A stretch of 64,000 nt of DNA. Origin: Myxococcales bacterium. GTDB lineage: Bacteria > Myxococcota_A > Polyangia > Haliangiales > Haliangiaceae. Made by a program: the position numbers and the translations under genes. Shown here piece by piece: positions 46,228 through 54,275 of this stretch; the stretch's first letter is position 1, and each line of letters begins with the position of its first letter. The DNA is taken from positions 248,001 to 312,000 of the forward strand of contig JADJGV010000010.1 of the NCBI GenBank assembly GCA_016707895.1, read 5' to 3'. Under the pieces are notes generated by a model. That model saw nothing but the letters and a program-made list of their open reading frames with translations. It made no database searches and was not told the DNA's origin.

Positions 46228-49200
46228 CTACTTGGCCTTCTTCTCGCCGAACGTGGCGAGTACGACTTGTCCATCGGGGTCTACGTACAAGATCGCTTCG
46301 AGGAGCTTGCTCTCACCGTCCACCGTCGGGAAGCTGCGGCGAATGATCACGGCCGTGGCCTCTTTCTTCGTCGATGGCTCGGCCTTGTACACGGCCCCAT
46401 CAGTGAGAGTAAGCCGAGTCGCCTCGGCGAAGCGGGTGACTGCGTCGTCTGCGCGCAGTTCGCTGAGTCCTTCAAGATCCTTCTTGTGTTTCTGCGCGTG
46501 ATAGGCTTCGGCACTCGGAGACTCGTACGGCACACGTTCGAGCCGCTGGACGCGCGCCGCGATATCGGCCGGCGTGTCGCCCTCATGGACGTCAACCCTG
46601 TTCGAACCTGGCCCAAGCTCTTCAACGACGCTGATATCGGCTGCCAGGTCGGCGCTGACACCCTCGGCGGTGATCTTCGCAGCGGCTTCGTTGCCGGCGA
46701 GCTTGTCCTTGGTCATTCCCTTGGGAGGCGTCACCCCCTTCAGCCCCTTCTCAGCTTCATGCTTCAGGTTGACAAATCGCGCGCGCGCATACTCGTAGCG
46801 ATTGGCGAACTCTCGTGGATCCCCATGCGCCCCTTCGAGGGCCCACTGTTCGGCGCGCTTGCGTGCAGCGAGAACCTCTGGTGTCTGCCTCGCCGCCGAC
46901 AAATGCATGGAATCGCCCGTCAGGGCTCGGGTGACCTTCATGACCGACAGTTCGTCGAGCTTGTCGGCTTGAAAGACGCTCAGATCAAGCCCACGCTCCT
47001 GCAACGCTTTGTGGAGTGATTCTGTAAGAGCAGGATCTACAGCGTGCTTGCCAGCGGGGCTCGTGACGCTGCCGCTTTGGGTCGTCGCACCATCGATGCG
47101 CGTAGCTTCGGCGGCATCAGCCTTGGTGACTCGGTCGCTCGCCTGACCGTCGCCGACGGCACGGCCCTGGCTCGCGTCGTGAGCCTCTCCCAAGCTCTCG
47201 ACCTCGCGCGCAGCGGTCGTGGCCCCGCCGCCCTCGACCGCCCGCAGGACATCGTGGGCATCCGCGATCAAGCGGACGACATCATCGCGGTCGACGGCGC
47301 CGGAGGCGAGCAACCGCTCGGTCCGGCGCGCCAGCTCATCGAGCTTGCCCGCCTCTGCCTCTGCGCCGCCGCGCGTCGCGACGCGCTCCTTGGCCTTCGC
47401 GATGCGGCGCCCGAGCCAGTGACCGAACGTCACCGAGATGCCCAGCAGCACGGGATCCGTGTCGACCGAGCCCTCACTACGGACCGCCCGCTGGGCCACG
47501 ACGCCCGCGCCCGCGCCCGTCGCGAGTTCCAAGCCCGCGCGGCCTGCGCGACCCATGCCCGCTTCACCTGCGCGAACCGCGGCTTCGTTGAGCCGGCCCA
47601 TGCCGCGGGTCCCGACCTGAGCGAGCAGCGACGCCAGCAGGTTCTCGGCGAACGCCTCGCCGCTGTCATCGCCAAACAGCGCCGCCTGGAATGCCGCGTT
47701 GATCGCCGCCTCGGTGATCTGGCCGGCGACGAACGCCGCGCCCTCCGCAGCCACCATCGTCGCGCCGGTCATCGTCGTGCGCGCTAGCGCGCTGAGCAGG
47801 CTCGACGCGATGACCGCCCCCACCTCCGCCGCAACCAGGCTCAGCGCGATCGAGATCACCATCGAGTTGATCGTGAAGATGACGTTGGCAGCCTGCTCGA
47901 CGTCACGCAGCATGGCTGTCGCCTGCTCGGAGAGCTCGACCAGCTGCGTCTGCGAGAGCTTCGCGGCGATCTCGGTCTGGGCGCTGGCCAGCAGGCGCTG
48001 CCGCTGCGCGCGATCCGTCACGCCCTCGAGTTGCCCGCGCAGACGCGCACGCACCGTCGCGATGGTGTGGTCGACGGCCAAGGCGCGGTGGGCGAGGTCC
48101 TCCGCCCGGGCGACCCAGTACAACCCGGCGACGTGGGCGATCGTCTCGCCGCTGCCGAACAGCGCGTCCGACGTCTTGTGCAGGTTCTGGCTCAACGCCG
48201 CGAGGTGGAGCAAGAACGTGTCGATGCGGGCGTCGAGGTCGGCGCTGGTCGAGTCGCTGCCGTCGAGGCCATCGAACCGCTCGCGCGCGGTATCCACGGC
48301 GAGCGCGCCACCCGGCCCGCCCGCCTCGGCGTAGTCGGCCGCCGCGCTGGCGTTGCGCAGCGTCGAGCGCTGGGCGTCGTGGGCATCGACGTCGACCGGG
48401 ATCGGGCTGGCGGGCTCCAGCGTGAGTTCGCTGCCCGGTGCCACCCGCCCCTCGACCGCGGGCCCGAGCACAGCCTCGCGCTCGGCGGGTGTCGGGGTGG
48501 AGGCCGGCGTCGGCTTGGCCGCCGGCCGCCCGGACGCATGGACGTGCCCCTGCTCGAGCAAGTCGACCGCGATCCGTTCGTAGCGCGTCACCGGCTTCAG
48601 CAGGTCGCGAGGCGACGCCCCGCGGCGGTTCGCGCTCATGCGCGCGTAGTTCGCCGACATCGTCCGCACGGCACGCCCCACCTGCTCCTCGAGGTCGCGG
48701 CCGATCGCCCGCCCGACGGCGGGATTCCAGGCGTCGTCGCGGCCACCAGGCTGCCGGCCAACCGCACGGGCCCCCTCCACAAGCTCGTCCACCGAGTCCA
48801 CCAGGCTCTCGAGTGTCCCGGGCATGTACATCGTCGGCAACAGGCCCTCGATCGCGTGCGTCGCGAGCGCGTTGGTGTCGAGTCCCCACGCCAGCTGTGG
48901 ATCCAGCCAACCATGGGCCTTGGCGGCGAAGACTGCGACCACCTGGGCGCGCACCTCTTGCCAGTGCTCGCCGAGGTACTTGCTGGTCGCACTGTCCGCG
49001 TACCGCGGTGCAACCATCGTGACGTCTGCGGCGACCGCCACCGGGGCCTCGGTCTCGACCGCAGCCTCGGCGTCGAGCTCCGCCTGCTGCGCGCGTTCCT
49101 GGGCAACCTGCTTCTGGCTTCGCGTGGCGAGCAGCTGAAGCCGCTTGCTGAGGCCGCGATGCTCGGCGAGGAAGTTGACGAGCGCGACCGCGAAGCGATC

Positions 49201-49734
49201 AGGTGAGCCCTTGTGCGCGCCGCCGCTGACGGCCTCGTAGCGCTGCACGACGGTCTTGCGCTCGTTGAGCGACAGCCGGGTCATCCAGGCGATCACGTCA
49301 TCGGCGGTGGCCGACTTGTCGACGACGCGCGGCGCGAGCTCCTCCTCGCCGGTGACCGGCGGAACCGCCTGCGGTGCCTTAGCGGCCGCGATCAGCCGCC
49401 GCGCTTCTGCGATCGACTCGGCCGCGCGCCCACGCGCGCGGTCACCCGCGGCGCTCGCCAGCGCCGGCGTGCTGCGCGTGCTGGCGAACGTCTCGATCCG
49501 GCGCGCGAGGTCGTCCCGCTGCTTGGCCCACTCCTTCGGGTCGACCTCCGCGAGCCGTTTCACCTCGGCGAGGAGCTGCGCCGCCTGCATCGACTCCTTC
49601 TGGCCTGCGTCGGCATCGCGCTGCTCGGGTGTCGCAACCTCGGGTTCGTCGAGACGCGACTGTCCGCCGCCGTAGCTGGACGTGTACGACAGCCCCGGCG
49701 CAGGTCCACGCGAAACGAACCCACCGCCGCTCAC
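46228..49734 (-). CDS. Large polymorphic-toxin-like protein (1168 aa)
   Basis: The N-terminus is Gly/Ser-rich (MSGGGFVSRGPAPGLSYTSS) without a Sec signal, as in cargo of contractile injection or type VI-type systems. Residues about 50-610 are Ala/Glu-rich helices. About 615-760 is a hydrophobic region (NSMVISIALSLVAAEVGAVI, GAAFVAGQITEAAINAAF, TGAGAGVVAQ) fitting a membrane-crossing or chaperone-like middle. A charged linker leads to a C-terminal domain from about 950. AYHAQKH (about 1075-1081) and the beta-rich end (LLEAILYVDPDGQVVLATFGEKK) recall BECR-fold RNase toxins; this is a weak inference. The immunity-like gene follows 3 bp later. No secretion genes are in the window. Confidence 0.65.
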   Translation of the reverse strand: MSGGGFVSRGPAPGLSYTSSYGGGQSRLDEPEVATPEQRDADAGQKESMQAAQLLAEVKRLAEVDPKEWAKQRDDLARRIETFASTRSTPALASAAGDRARGRAAESIAEARRLIAAAKAPQAVPPVTGEEELAPRVVDKSATADDVIAWMTRLSLNERKTVVQRYEAVSGGAHKGSPDRFAVALVNFLAEHRGLSKRLQLLATRSQKQVAQERAQQAELDAEAAVETEAPVAVAADVTMVAPRYADSATSKYLGEHWQEVRAQVVAVFAAKAHGWLDPQLAWGLDTNALATHAIEGLLPTMYMPGTLESLVDSVDELVEGARAVGRQPGGRDDAWNPAVGRAIGRDLEEQVGRAVRTMSANYARMSANRRGASPRDLLKPVTRYERIAVDLLEQGHVHASGRPAAKPTPASTPTPAEREAVLGPAVEGRVAPGSELTLEPASPIPVDVDAHDAQRSTLRNASAAADYAEAGGPGGALAVDTARERFDGLDGSDSTSADLDARIDTFLLHLAALSQNLHKTSDALFGSGETIAHVAGLYWVARAEDLAHRALAVDHTIATVRARLRGQLEGVTDRAQRQRLLASAQTEIAAKLSQTQLVELSEQATAMLRDVEQAANVIFTINSMVISIALSLVAAEVGAVIASSLLSALARTTMTGATMVAAEGAAFVAGQITEAAINAAFQAALFGDDSGEAFAENLLASLLAQVGTRGMGRLNEAAVRAGEAGMGRAGRAGLELATGAGAGVVAQRAVRSEGSVDTDPVLLGISVTFGHWLGRRIAKAKERVATRGGAEAEAGKLDELARRTERLLASGAVDRDDVVRLIADAHDVLRAVEGGGATTAAREVESLGEAHDASQGRAVGDGQASDRVTKADAAEATRIDGATTQSGSVTSPAGKHAVDPALTESLHKALQERGLDLSVFQADKLDELSVMKVTRALTGDSMHLSAARQTPEVLAARKRAEQWALEGAHGDPREFANRYEYARARFVNLKHEAEKGLKGVTPPKGMTKDKLAGNEAAAKITAEGVSADLAADISVVEELGPGSNRVDVHEGDTPADIAARVQRLERVPYESPSAEAYHAQKHKKDLEGLSELRADDAVTRFAEATRLTLTDGAVYKAEPSTKKEATAVIIRRSFPTVDGESKLLEAILYVDPDGQVVLATFGEKKAK

Positions 49735-50018
49735 GCGTCAGACTCCGTCACGCTGACCATCCATGCGCCACGGCAGGCGCACACTCCTTGGCGGCGGTCG
49801 GGAAAGGCAGGGGGACTCACGGCCGTTCTCGGTGGCACGCCCTGGTTTCGGCCACTCGACTCGGCGGTTGCTTGTCCGCGAGCCTGACCCGCCACCAGGA
49901 TTGGCTGCACCATCTGCCCCATCCTACGCGACGCCCCCGCAGACCCTTCCATCATCCTCCACGATTTCCACCAAGGCGTCAGGCGCCTTACAACGATTTC
50001 GGCACTCCCGCCGGGCGC

Positions 50019-50549
50019 CTACGGCACCTCGTCAGCCCCGACGTCCGCACGACGCCCTTGGCGTGGAGCGTGACCGCCGCGTCGATGGTGGTCGCGGTCG
50101 AGGCGACGTAGGTGCCTGGCTCGATCACGACATGCGCCCGTGCGACGCTGACCCGTTGCAAGGCGACGGCCAGCGTCGAACATGGTGCGGCCCTGCGTGC
50201 ATTCGCCCGTGAAGGAGCCAGCCAGCGCGACGTAGACGACGTTCACGGCTTCCAGGCAGGTGCCGGCGTCGCAGACGCCGCTGTTGCATTCCGCGTCGGC
50301 CCGGCATCGTCGACACTCGTGGTCACCACCGCAGACAGGCATGCCGGCGACGTCACAATCGCTGGCCTCGTGATCGTTGGCGGCGCCGCAGTCCCGGCAA
50401 CTGTCCGCGACGCAGGTCCCGGCCGGCGCGACACAGATCTCGGGGCGTTGTCGACAGCTCTCCGCGCTATCGTCCGAAGCATCCACAGGGCGTACGTCGC
50501 CTGGTCGCTCGAACTGACACGCCACAGGCCCCATCAAGGCCACCAACAC
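50019..50549 (-). pseudogene. Decayed tandem copy of the adjacent Cys-rich lipoprotein gene
   Basis: The frame starts at a GTG with a truncated signal (VLVALMGPVAC) and keeps the Cys-rich module of its neighbour (CVADSCRDCGAANDHEASDC; CRRCRADAECNSGVCDAGTC). Near 50190 one extra base shifts the frame: in the other frame the DNA still encodes APCSTLAVALQRV..IEPGTYVASTATTIDAAVTLHAKG, the match of the intact gene's APCSTMAQALAAI..VAPGTYSVSGATTINATVTIRADG. Near 50055 about 230 codons are missing, and the sequence rejoins at RADVGADEVP-stop, the same ending as the intact copy. Both events make it a pseudogene. Confidence 0.8.
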
Positions 50550-50567
50550 CGGGTCCGCACGCGATCC

Positions 50568-51866
50568 TCACGGCACCTCGTCGGCCCCGACATCCGCGCG
50601 GCCGCCCGCCGGGCTCGGTCGCGGGTCGCCGTCGAAGTCGACCGCGGTGTCGCCGGTGGTGCTGCCGGCCTCGGCGTAGCCGCGGGCCATGCTGGTGCTG
50701 GTGATGTGCAACGCGGCGGCGGTCGCGCCGTTCTGGTCGAAGAAGCCGACGTCGGCGATGGGGAGCGTCTGCACGCCGGTCCCCGTCGGCGTGTTCATCG
50801 GGCCGACGATCGACTGCCGATGCTCGCAGCTCCCGAGCACCTCGACGTCGGTGTTGACGCTACCGTAGATGATGTTGTTCCCGGCGCGGATCATCGTGCC
50901 TGAGCAATCGAGCGCACCAGGTCGACCCGGCATCGCGATGTTCTTCCGGATCGTCGAGAACTCGATGCGGCTGTTGGGCATCGTCGGGTTCAGGTCGAGT
51001 CCCCCGATCGACTCCATCAAGCCGCCGTTGCCGACGACGATCGCGTTGGTCACATCGATGCGGCCGGCTTCGAGGCGCACGCCGCCCTTGCGATTGCTCG
51101 TGATCAGAACGCGGGTCATCGTGAGAAGACAGTCCGATGCGTCGACGCCGCGATCGTCGTTGTCGTCGATCGTGATCCGGGCCAACCGCAGGCTCGCCGT
51201 GTTGCTGCACTTGATCCCGTCGGCGTTGCCGCCCCCCCGCGCGCCCCGCACGGTCGCGCCGATGATCGTGACGTTGCCGCCGGTGACGTCGAGGATCTGA
51301 TCGTTGGTCGACCGCTCGAAGGTCACCCCGTCGGCCCGGATGGTGACGGTGGCGTTGATCGTCGTGGCGCCCGACACCGAGTACGTCCCCGGCGCGACGT
51401 TGATGAAGCGCCGCGTCGTGCCGATCGCGGCCAGCGCCTGGGCCATGGTCGAGCACGGCGCGCCGAGGTCGCAGCCGGTGGTCGCGGTGCCGGTGGTCGA
51501 GACGTAGGCGACGTCCGCCGCCGCGATGCACGTGCCGCTCTCGCAGACGCCGCTGGTGCACTCGCTGTCGGCGGCGCAGGCGCGGCAGGCGTGGTCGGCG
51601 CCGCACACTGGCAGGCCGGTGGCGGTGCAGTCGGCCGACTCCTGGTTGGCGGCGGTGCCGCAGTCGACGCACTCGTCGTTGAGGCAGGTGCTGGCCTCGC
51701 CGGTGCAGATGCCGGGGTTGGCGGTGCAGCCGGTCATGCCGTCGATCGCCGGCGGCGCGTCGGGCGGGCACGGGTCGCTGCCGCAGAAGTCGGGGTTGGT
51801 CTTGGTGCAGGCGGCGGCGAGCGCCGCCACGGCGAGGAACGGCAGGGTGAGCGAGGCTAGGCGCAT
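50568..51866 (-). CDS. Cys-rich lipoprotein with right-handed parallel beta-helix
   Basis: The protein is 432 aa. The signal ends in LAAAC (Cys20). A Cys-rich region (about 28-112; TGEASTCLNDECVDCG, CGADHACRACAADSECTSGVC) repeats a myxobacterial cysteine module. From about 130 the protein is a pectate-lyase-like beta-helix: FINVAPGTYSVSGATTINA, DGIKCSNTASLRLARITIDDN, GGVRLEAGRIDVTNAIVVGN and so on. It ends in GGRADVGADEVP, the family's 'DIGAxE' type terminal motif. Surface-anchored glycan binding or cleavage is possible; catalytic residues are not evident. A decayed copy follows 18 bp downstream. Confidence 0.82.
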   Translation of the reverse strand: MRLASLTLPFLAVAALAAACTKTNPDFCGSDPCPPDAPPAIDGMTGCTANPGICTGEASTCLNDECVDCGTAANQESADCTATGLPVCGADHACRACAADSECTSGVCESGTCIAAADVAYVSTTGTATTGCDLGAPCSTMAQALAAIGTTRRFINVAPGTYSVSGATTINATVTIRADGVTFERSTNDQILDVTGGNVTIIGATVRGARGGGNADGIKCSNTASLRLARITIDDNDDRGVDASDCLLTMTRVLITSNRKGGVRLEAGRIDVTNAIVVGNGGLMESIGGLDLNPTMPNSRIEFSTIRKNIAMPGRPGALDCSGTMIRAGNNIIYGSVNTDVEVLGSCEHRQSIVGPMNTPTGTGVQTLPIADVGFFDQNGATAAALHITSTSMARGYAEAGSTTGDTAVDFDGDPRPSPAGGRADVGADEVP

Positions 51867-51961
51867 GGTTCCCTCGAGGCTGGGAGGCGATCGTCGGACG
51901 GAGCCGACGCCACGGTCAAGATCATCGATGAAGCGCGATCGGCGTCACGCCGATCACGCCG

Positions 51962-52933
51962 CTAGAACGAGCCAGCGACGCCGACCCCGCCGCCGCCCGG
52001 GGCGAGCCACGCGGTCGCGGTGCGGGCCGGGGCCTTGCCGCTCTTCAGGTACAGGAACGTGCCGGCGGCGACCGCCGCGACGCCGACCCCGACCAGCGCG
52101 TAGCCGCCGGGCGCGCTGTCGAAGTACTCCTGCTGGGTCGGCACCGGGTCCTCGTCCATGGTGATCAGCACCACGCCGCCGATCAGCGCCGCGGCGCCTG
52201 CCCCGGCGACGCCGAGCCACAGCCGGTTCTTGCCGCCGCCCCCGCCGCCGCCCCCGCCCTCGGCCTGGAGCGCGACGTCGACCGGCAGCGTCTCGTCCTT
52301 CTTGATCTCGATCGGCTTGGTCTGGGTCCGGTAGCCGGACAGCTCGACGGTGACGGTGTGCGGCCCGGTGCGCAGGCCCTGCTCCCACGGCGTCTTGCCG
52401 GCCGGGGTGCCGTCGATCAGCACCCGCGCGCCCGGCGGCGTGCTGGCGATCTTGACGATGCCGGTGCCCTGCCCCTGCACCGCGAACAGCGCCTCGGCCA
52501 GATCCTCGGCGGTCGGCCCCAGCGTGTCGTTGCGGCAGGCCCGGCAGAACACGCTCTGCGCGACGATCGCCTTGCCGCCGGCGCCGTACAGCCAGCCGGT
52601 CAGCTTGATCTCGTCGGTCTGGGCCTTGGTGTCGTGGTGGACCTCGACCATCACGAACAGCGTGTGGTCGGCCTTGAGCTTGGCCACCGCGGCCTCGGCG
52701 CAGCCCTGGTCGGTCAGCACGAAGCAGTCGACCAGCTTGCCCTCGACGCTCTGGTCCTTGGTGCCGACCGCGACCTCGTAGCCGCGGCCGGTCAGCCACG
52801 GCGCCAGCGTGGTCTCGATGACCGGCTGCTTGGCCGGCTCACCGGAGACGATCAGCGCGAGCGAGCCGGCGCGCGCCGGCACCGCCAGCGCGACGAGGAC
52901 GAGGGGGACCAGGGCCAGGCGAAGCGAGCGCAT
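51962..52933 (-). CDS. Exported PEGA-domain protein with C-terminal membrane hairpin
   Basis: The 323-aa product has a signal peptide (cut near ARA, residue 22) and an N-terminal alpha/beta region (25-150) with two Cys pairs (VFCRACRND). A PEGA domain (about 158-228; STPPGARVLIDGTPAGKTPWE, TGPHTVTVELSGYR), a poly-Gly linker and two hydrophobic segments (GVAGAGAAALIGGVVLITM and ALVGVGVAAVAAGTFLYL) follow. The plan resembles that of the TPR-like protein at 26472. PEGA domains often sit at the cell surface of Myxococcota. No operon partner is evident; 121 bp divergent from rtcB. Confidence 0.75.
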   Translation of the reverse strand: MRSLRLALVPLVLVALAVPARAGSLALIVSGEPAKQPVIETTLAPWLTGRGYEVAVGTKDQSVEGKLVDCFVLTDQGCAEAAVAKLKADHTLFVMVEVHHDTKAQTDEIKLTGWLYGAGGKAIVAQSVFCRACRNDTLGPTAEDLAEALFAVQGQGTGIVKIASTPPGARVLIDGTPAGKTPWEQGLRTGPHTVTVELSGYRTQTKPIEIKKDETLPVDVALQAEGGGGGGGGGKNRLWLGVAGAGAAALIGGVVLITMDEDPVPTQQEYFDSAPGGYALVGVGVAAVAAGTFLYLKSGKAPARTATAWLAPGGGGVGVAGSF

Positions 52934-53054
52934 GCGAGGCGGTGATCATACACAGGTCGTCGTCGGGCCGCGCCTTTTCGGCGCCGACGTCGCCTCACCC
53001 GTGACGGGTGTCGTCGCTGGCCCGACCGTGGCGCGCCCGTGGCAAGCTGCGGCG

Positions 53055-54269
53055 GTGGAGTACGATCTGATCGAGACCGACGGCGTGCCGATCCGCGCAT
53101 GGGTGCACGGGGTCCAGCTCGAGGCGGCGGCCCGTCGCCAGCTGGAGAACGTGGCCAAGCTGCCGATCGTGTTCCACCACGTCGCGGCGATGCCCGACGT
53201 CCACTGGGGCATCGGCGCCACGGTCGGCAGCGTGATCGCGACCGACGGCGCGATCATCCCGGCCGCGGTCGGCGTCGACATCGGCTGCGGCATGATGGCG
53301 GTCGAGACCTCGCTCACCGCCAGCGACCTGCCCGACAACCTCCACGGCGTCCGCACCGCGATCGAGGCCGCGGTGCCGCACGGGCGCAGCGACAACGGCG
53401 GCAAGTTCGATCGCGGGGCGTGGCGCCGCGGCCTGCCGCCGCGGGTCGCCGAGGCCTGGACCGCGCACGCGGGCGGCTACGACGAGCTGATCGAGCGCCA
53501 CCCCAAGCTCGGCCGCGGCAACGACGTCAACCACCTGGGCACGCTGGGCACCGGCAACCACTTCATCGAGGTCTGCCTCGACGAGCGCGACCGGGTGTGG
53601 GCGATGCTGCACTCGGGATCGCGCGGCGTCGGCAACCGCATCGGCACGTACTTCATCGAGCTGGCCAAGCGCGACATGCGGCGCGCGATCAAGCAGCTGC
53701 CCGATCAGGACCTGGCCTACCTGCGCGAGGGCAGCGAGCACTTCGACGACTACGTCGCCGCGGTCGAGTGGGCGCAGGCCTACGCCGCCGCCAACCGCCG
53801 GCTGATGATGGACGCGGTGCTGGCGGTGCTGGCCGAGCACGTCCGGCCCCTCACGCGCGGCGAGCACGCGGTCAACTGCCACCACAACTACGTCGCGCGC
53901 GAGCGCCACTTCGGCAAGGACGTGCTGATCACCCGCAAGGGCGCGGTGCGCGCGCGGCTGGGCGACCTGGGCATCATCCCCGGCTCGATGGGCGCGCGCT
54001 CGTTCATCGTCCGCGGCAAGGGCAACCCCGACAGCTTCTGCTCGTGCAGCCACGGCGCCGGCCGGGCGATGAGCCGCAACGACGCCAAGCGGCGGTTCTC
54101 GGTCGCCGACCACGCCGCCGCCACCGCCGGCATCGAGTGCCGCAAGGACGCCGAGGTCATCGACGAGACGCCGGCGGCGTACAAGCCGATCGACGCGGTC
54201 ATGGCGGCGCAGGCCGACCTGGTCGAGATCGTCCACACGCTGCGTCAGGTGGTGTGCGTGAAGGGCTGA
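53055..54269 (+). CDS. rtcB: RtcB-family RNA ligase
   Basis: The product is 404 aa, in the range of the shorter RtcB group, starting at a GTG. RtcB joins 2',3'-cyclic phosphate or 3'-phosphate ends to 5'-OH ends with GTP and manganese. Visible motifs are HWGIGATVGSV, VGVDIGCGM (Asp75, Cys78: metal ligands), GTLGTGNHFIE, LHSGSRGVGN and SHGAGRAMSR, the segment held to carry or adjoin the guanylylated histidine. No archease, rtcA or rtcR gene is next to it, so it may act in RNA repair rather than tRNA splicing. The end is 6 bp from the convergent kinase gene. Confidence 0.92.
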   Translation: MEYDLIETDGVPIRAWVHGVQLEAAARRQLENVAKLPIVFHHVAAMPDVHWGIGATVGSVIATDGAIIPAAVGVDIGCGMMAVETSLTASDLPDNLHGVRTAIEAAVPHGRSDNGGKFDRGAWRRGLPPRVAEAWTAHAGGYDELIERHPKLGRGNDVNHLGTLGTGNHFIEVCLDERDRVWAMLHSGSRGVGNRIGTYFIELAKRDMRRAIKQLPDQDLAYLREGSEHFDDYVAAVEWAQAYAAANRRLMMDAVLAVLAEHVRPLTRGEHAVNCHHNYVARERHFGKDVLITRKGAVRARLGDLGIIPGSMGARSFIVRGKGNPDSFCSCSHGAGRAMSRNDAKRRFSVADHAAATAGIECRKDAEVIDETPAAYKPIDAVMAAQADLVEIVHTLRQVVCVKG

Positions 54270-54275
54270 CGCGCG

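Noticed and set aside
50112..50903. Plus-strand frame over the duplicated lipoprotein genes
   Set aside because: It is antisense to two genes whose homology to each other is in the minus-strand frames; its product has no recognisable feature.
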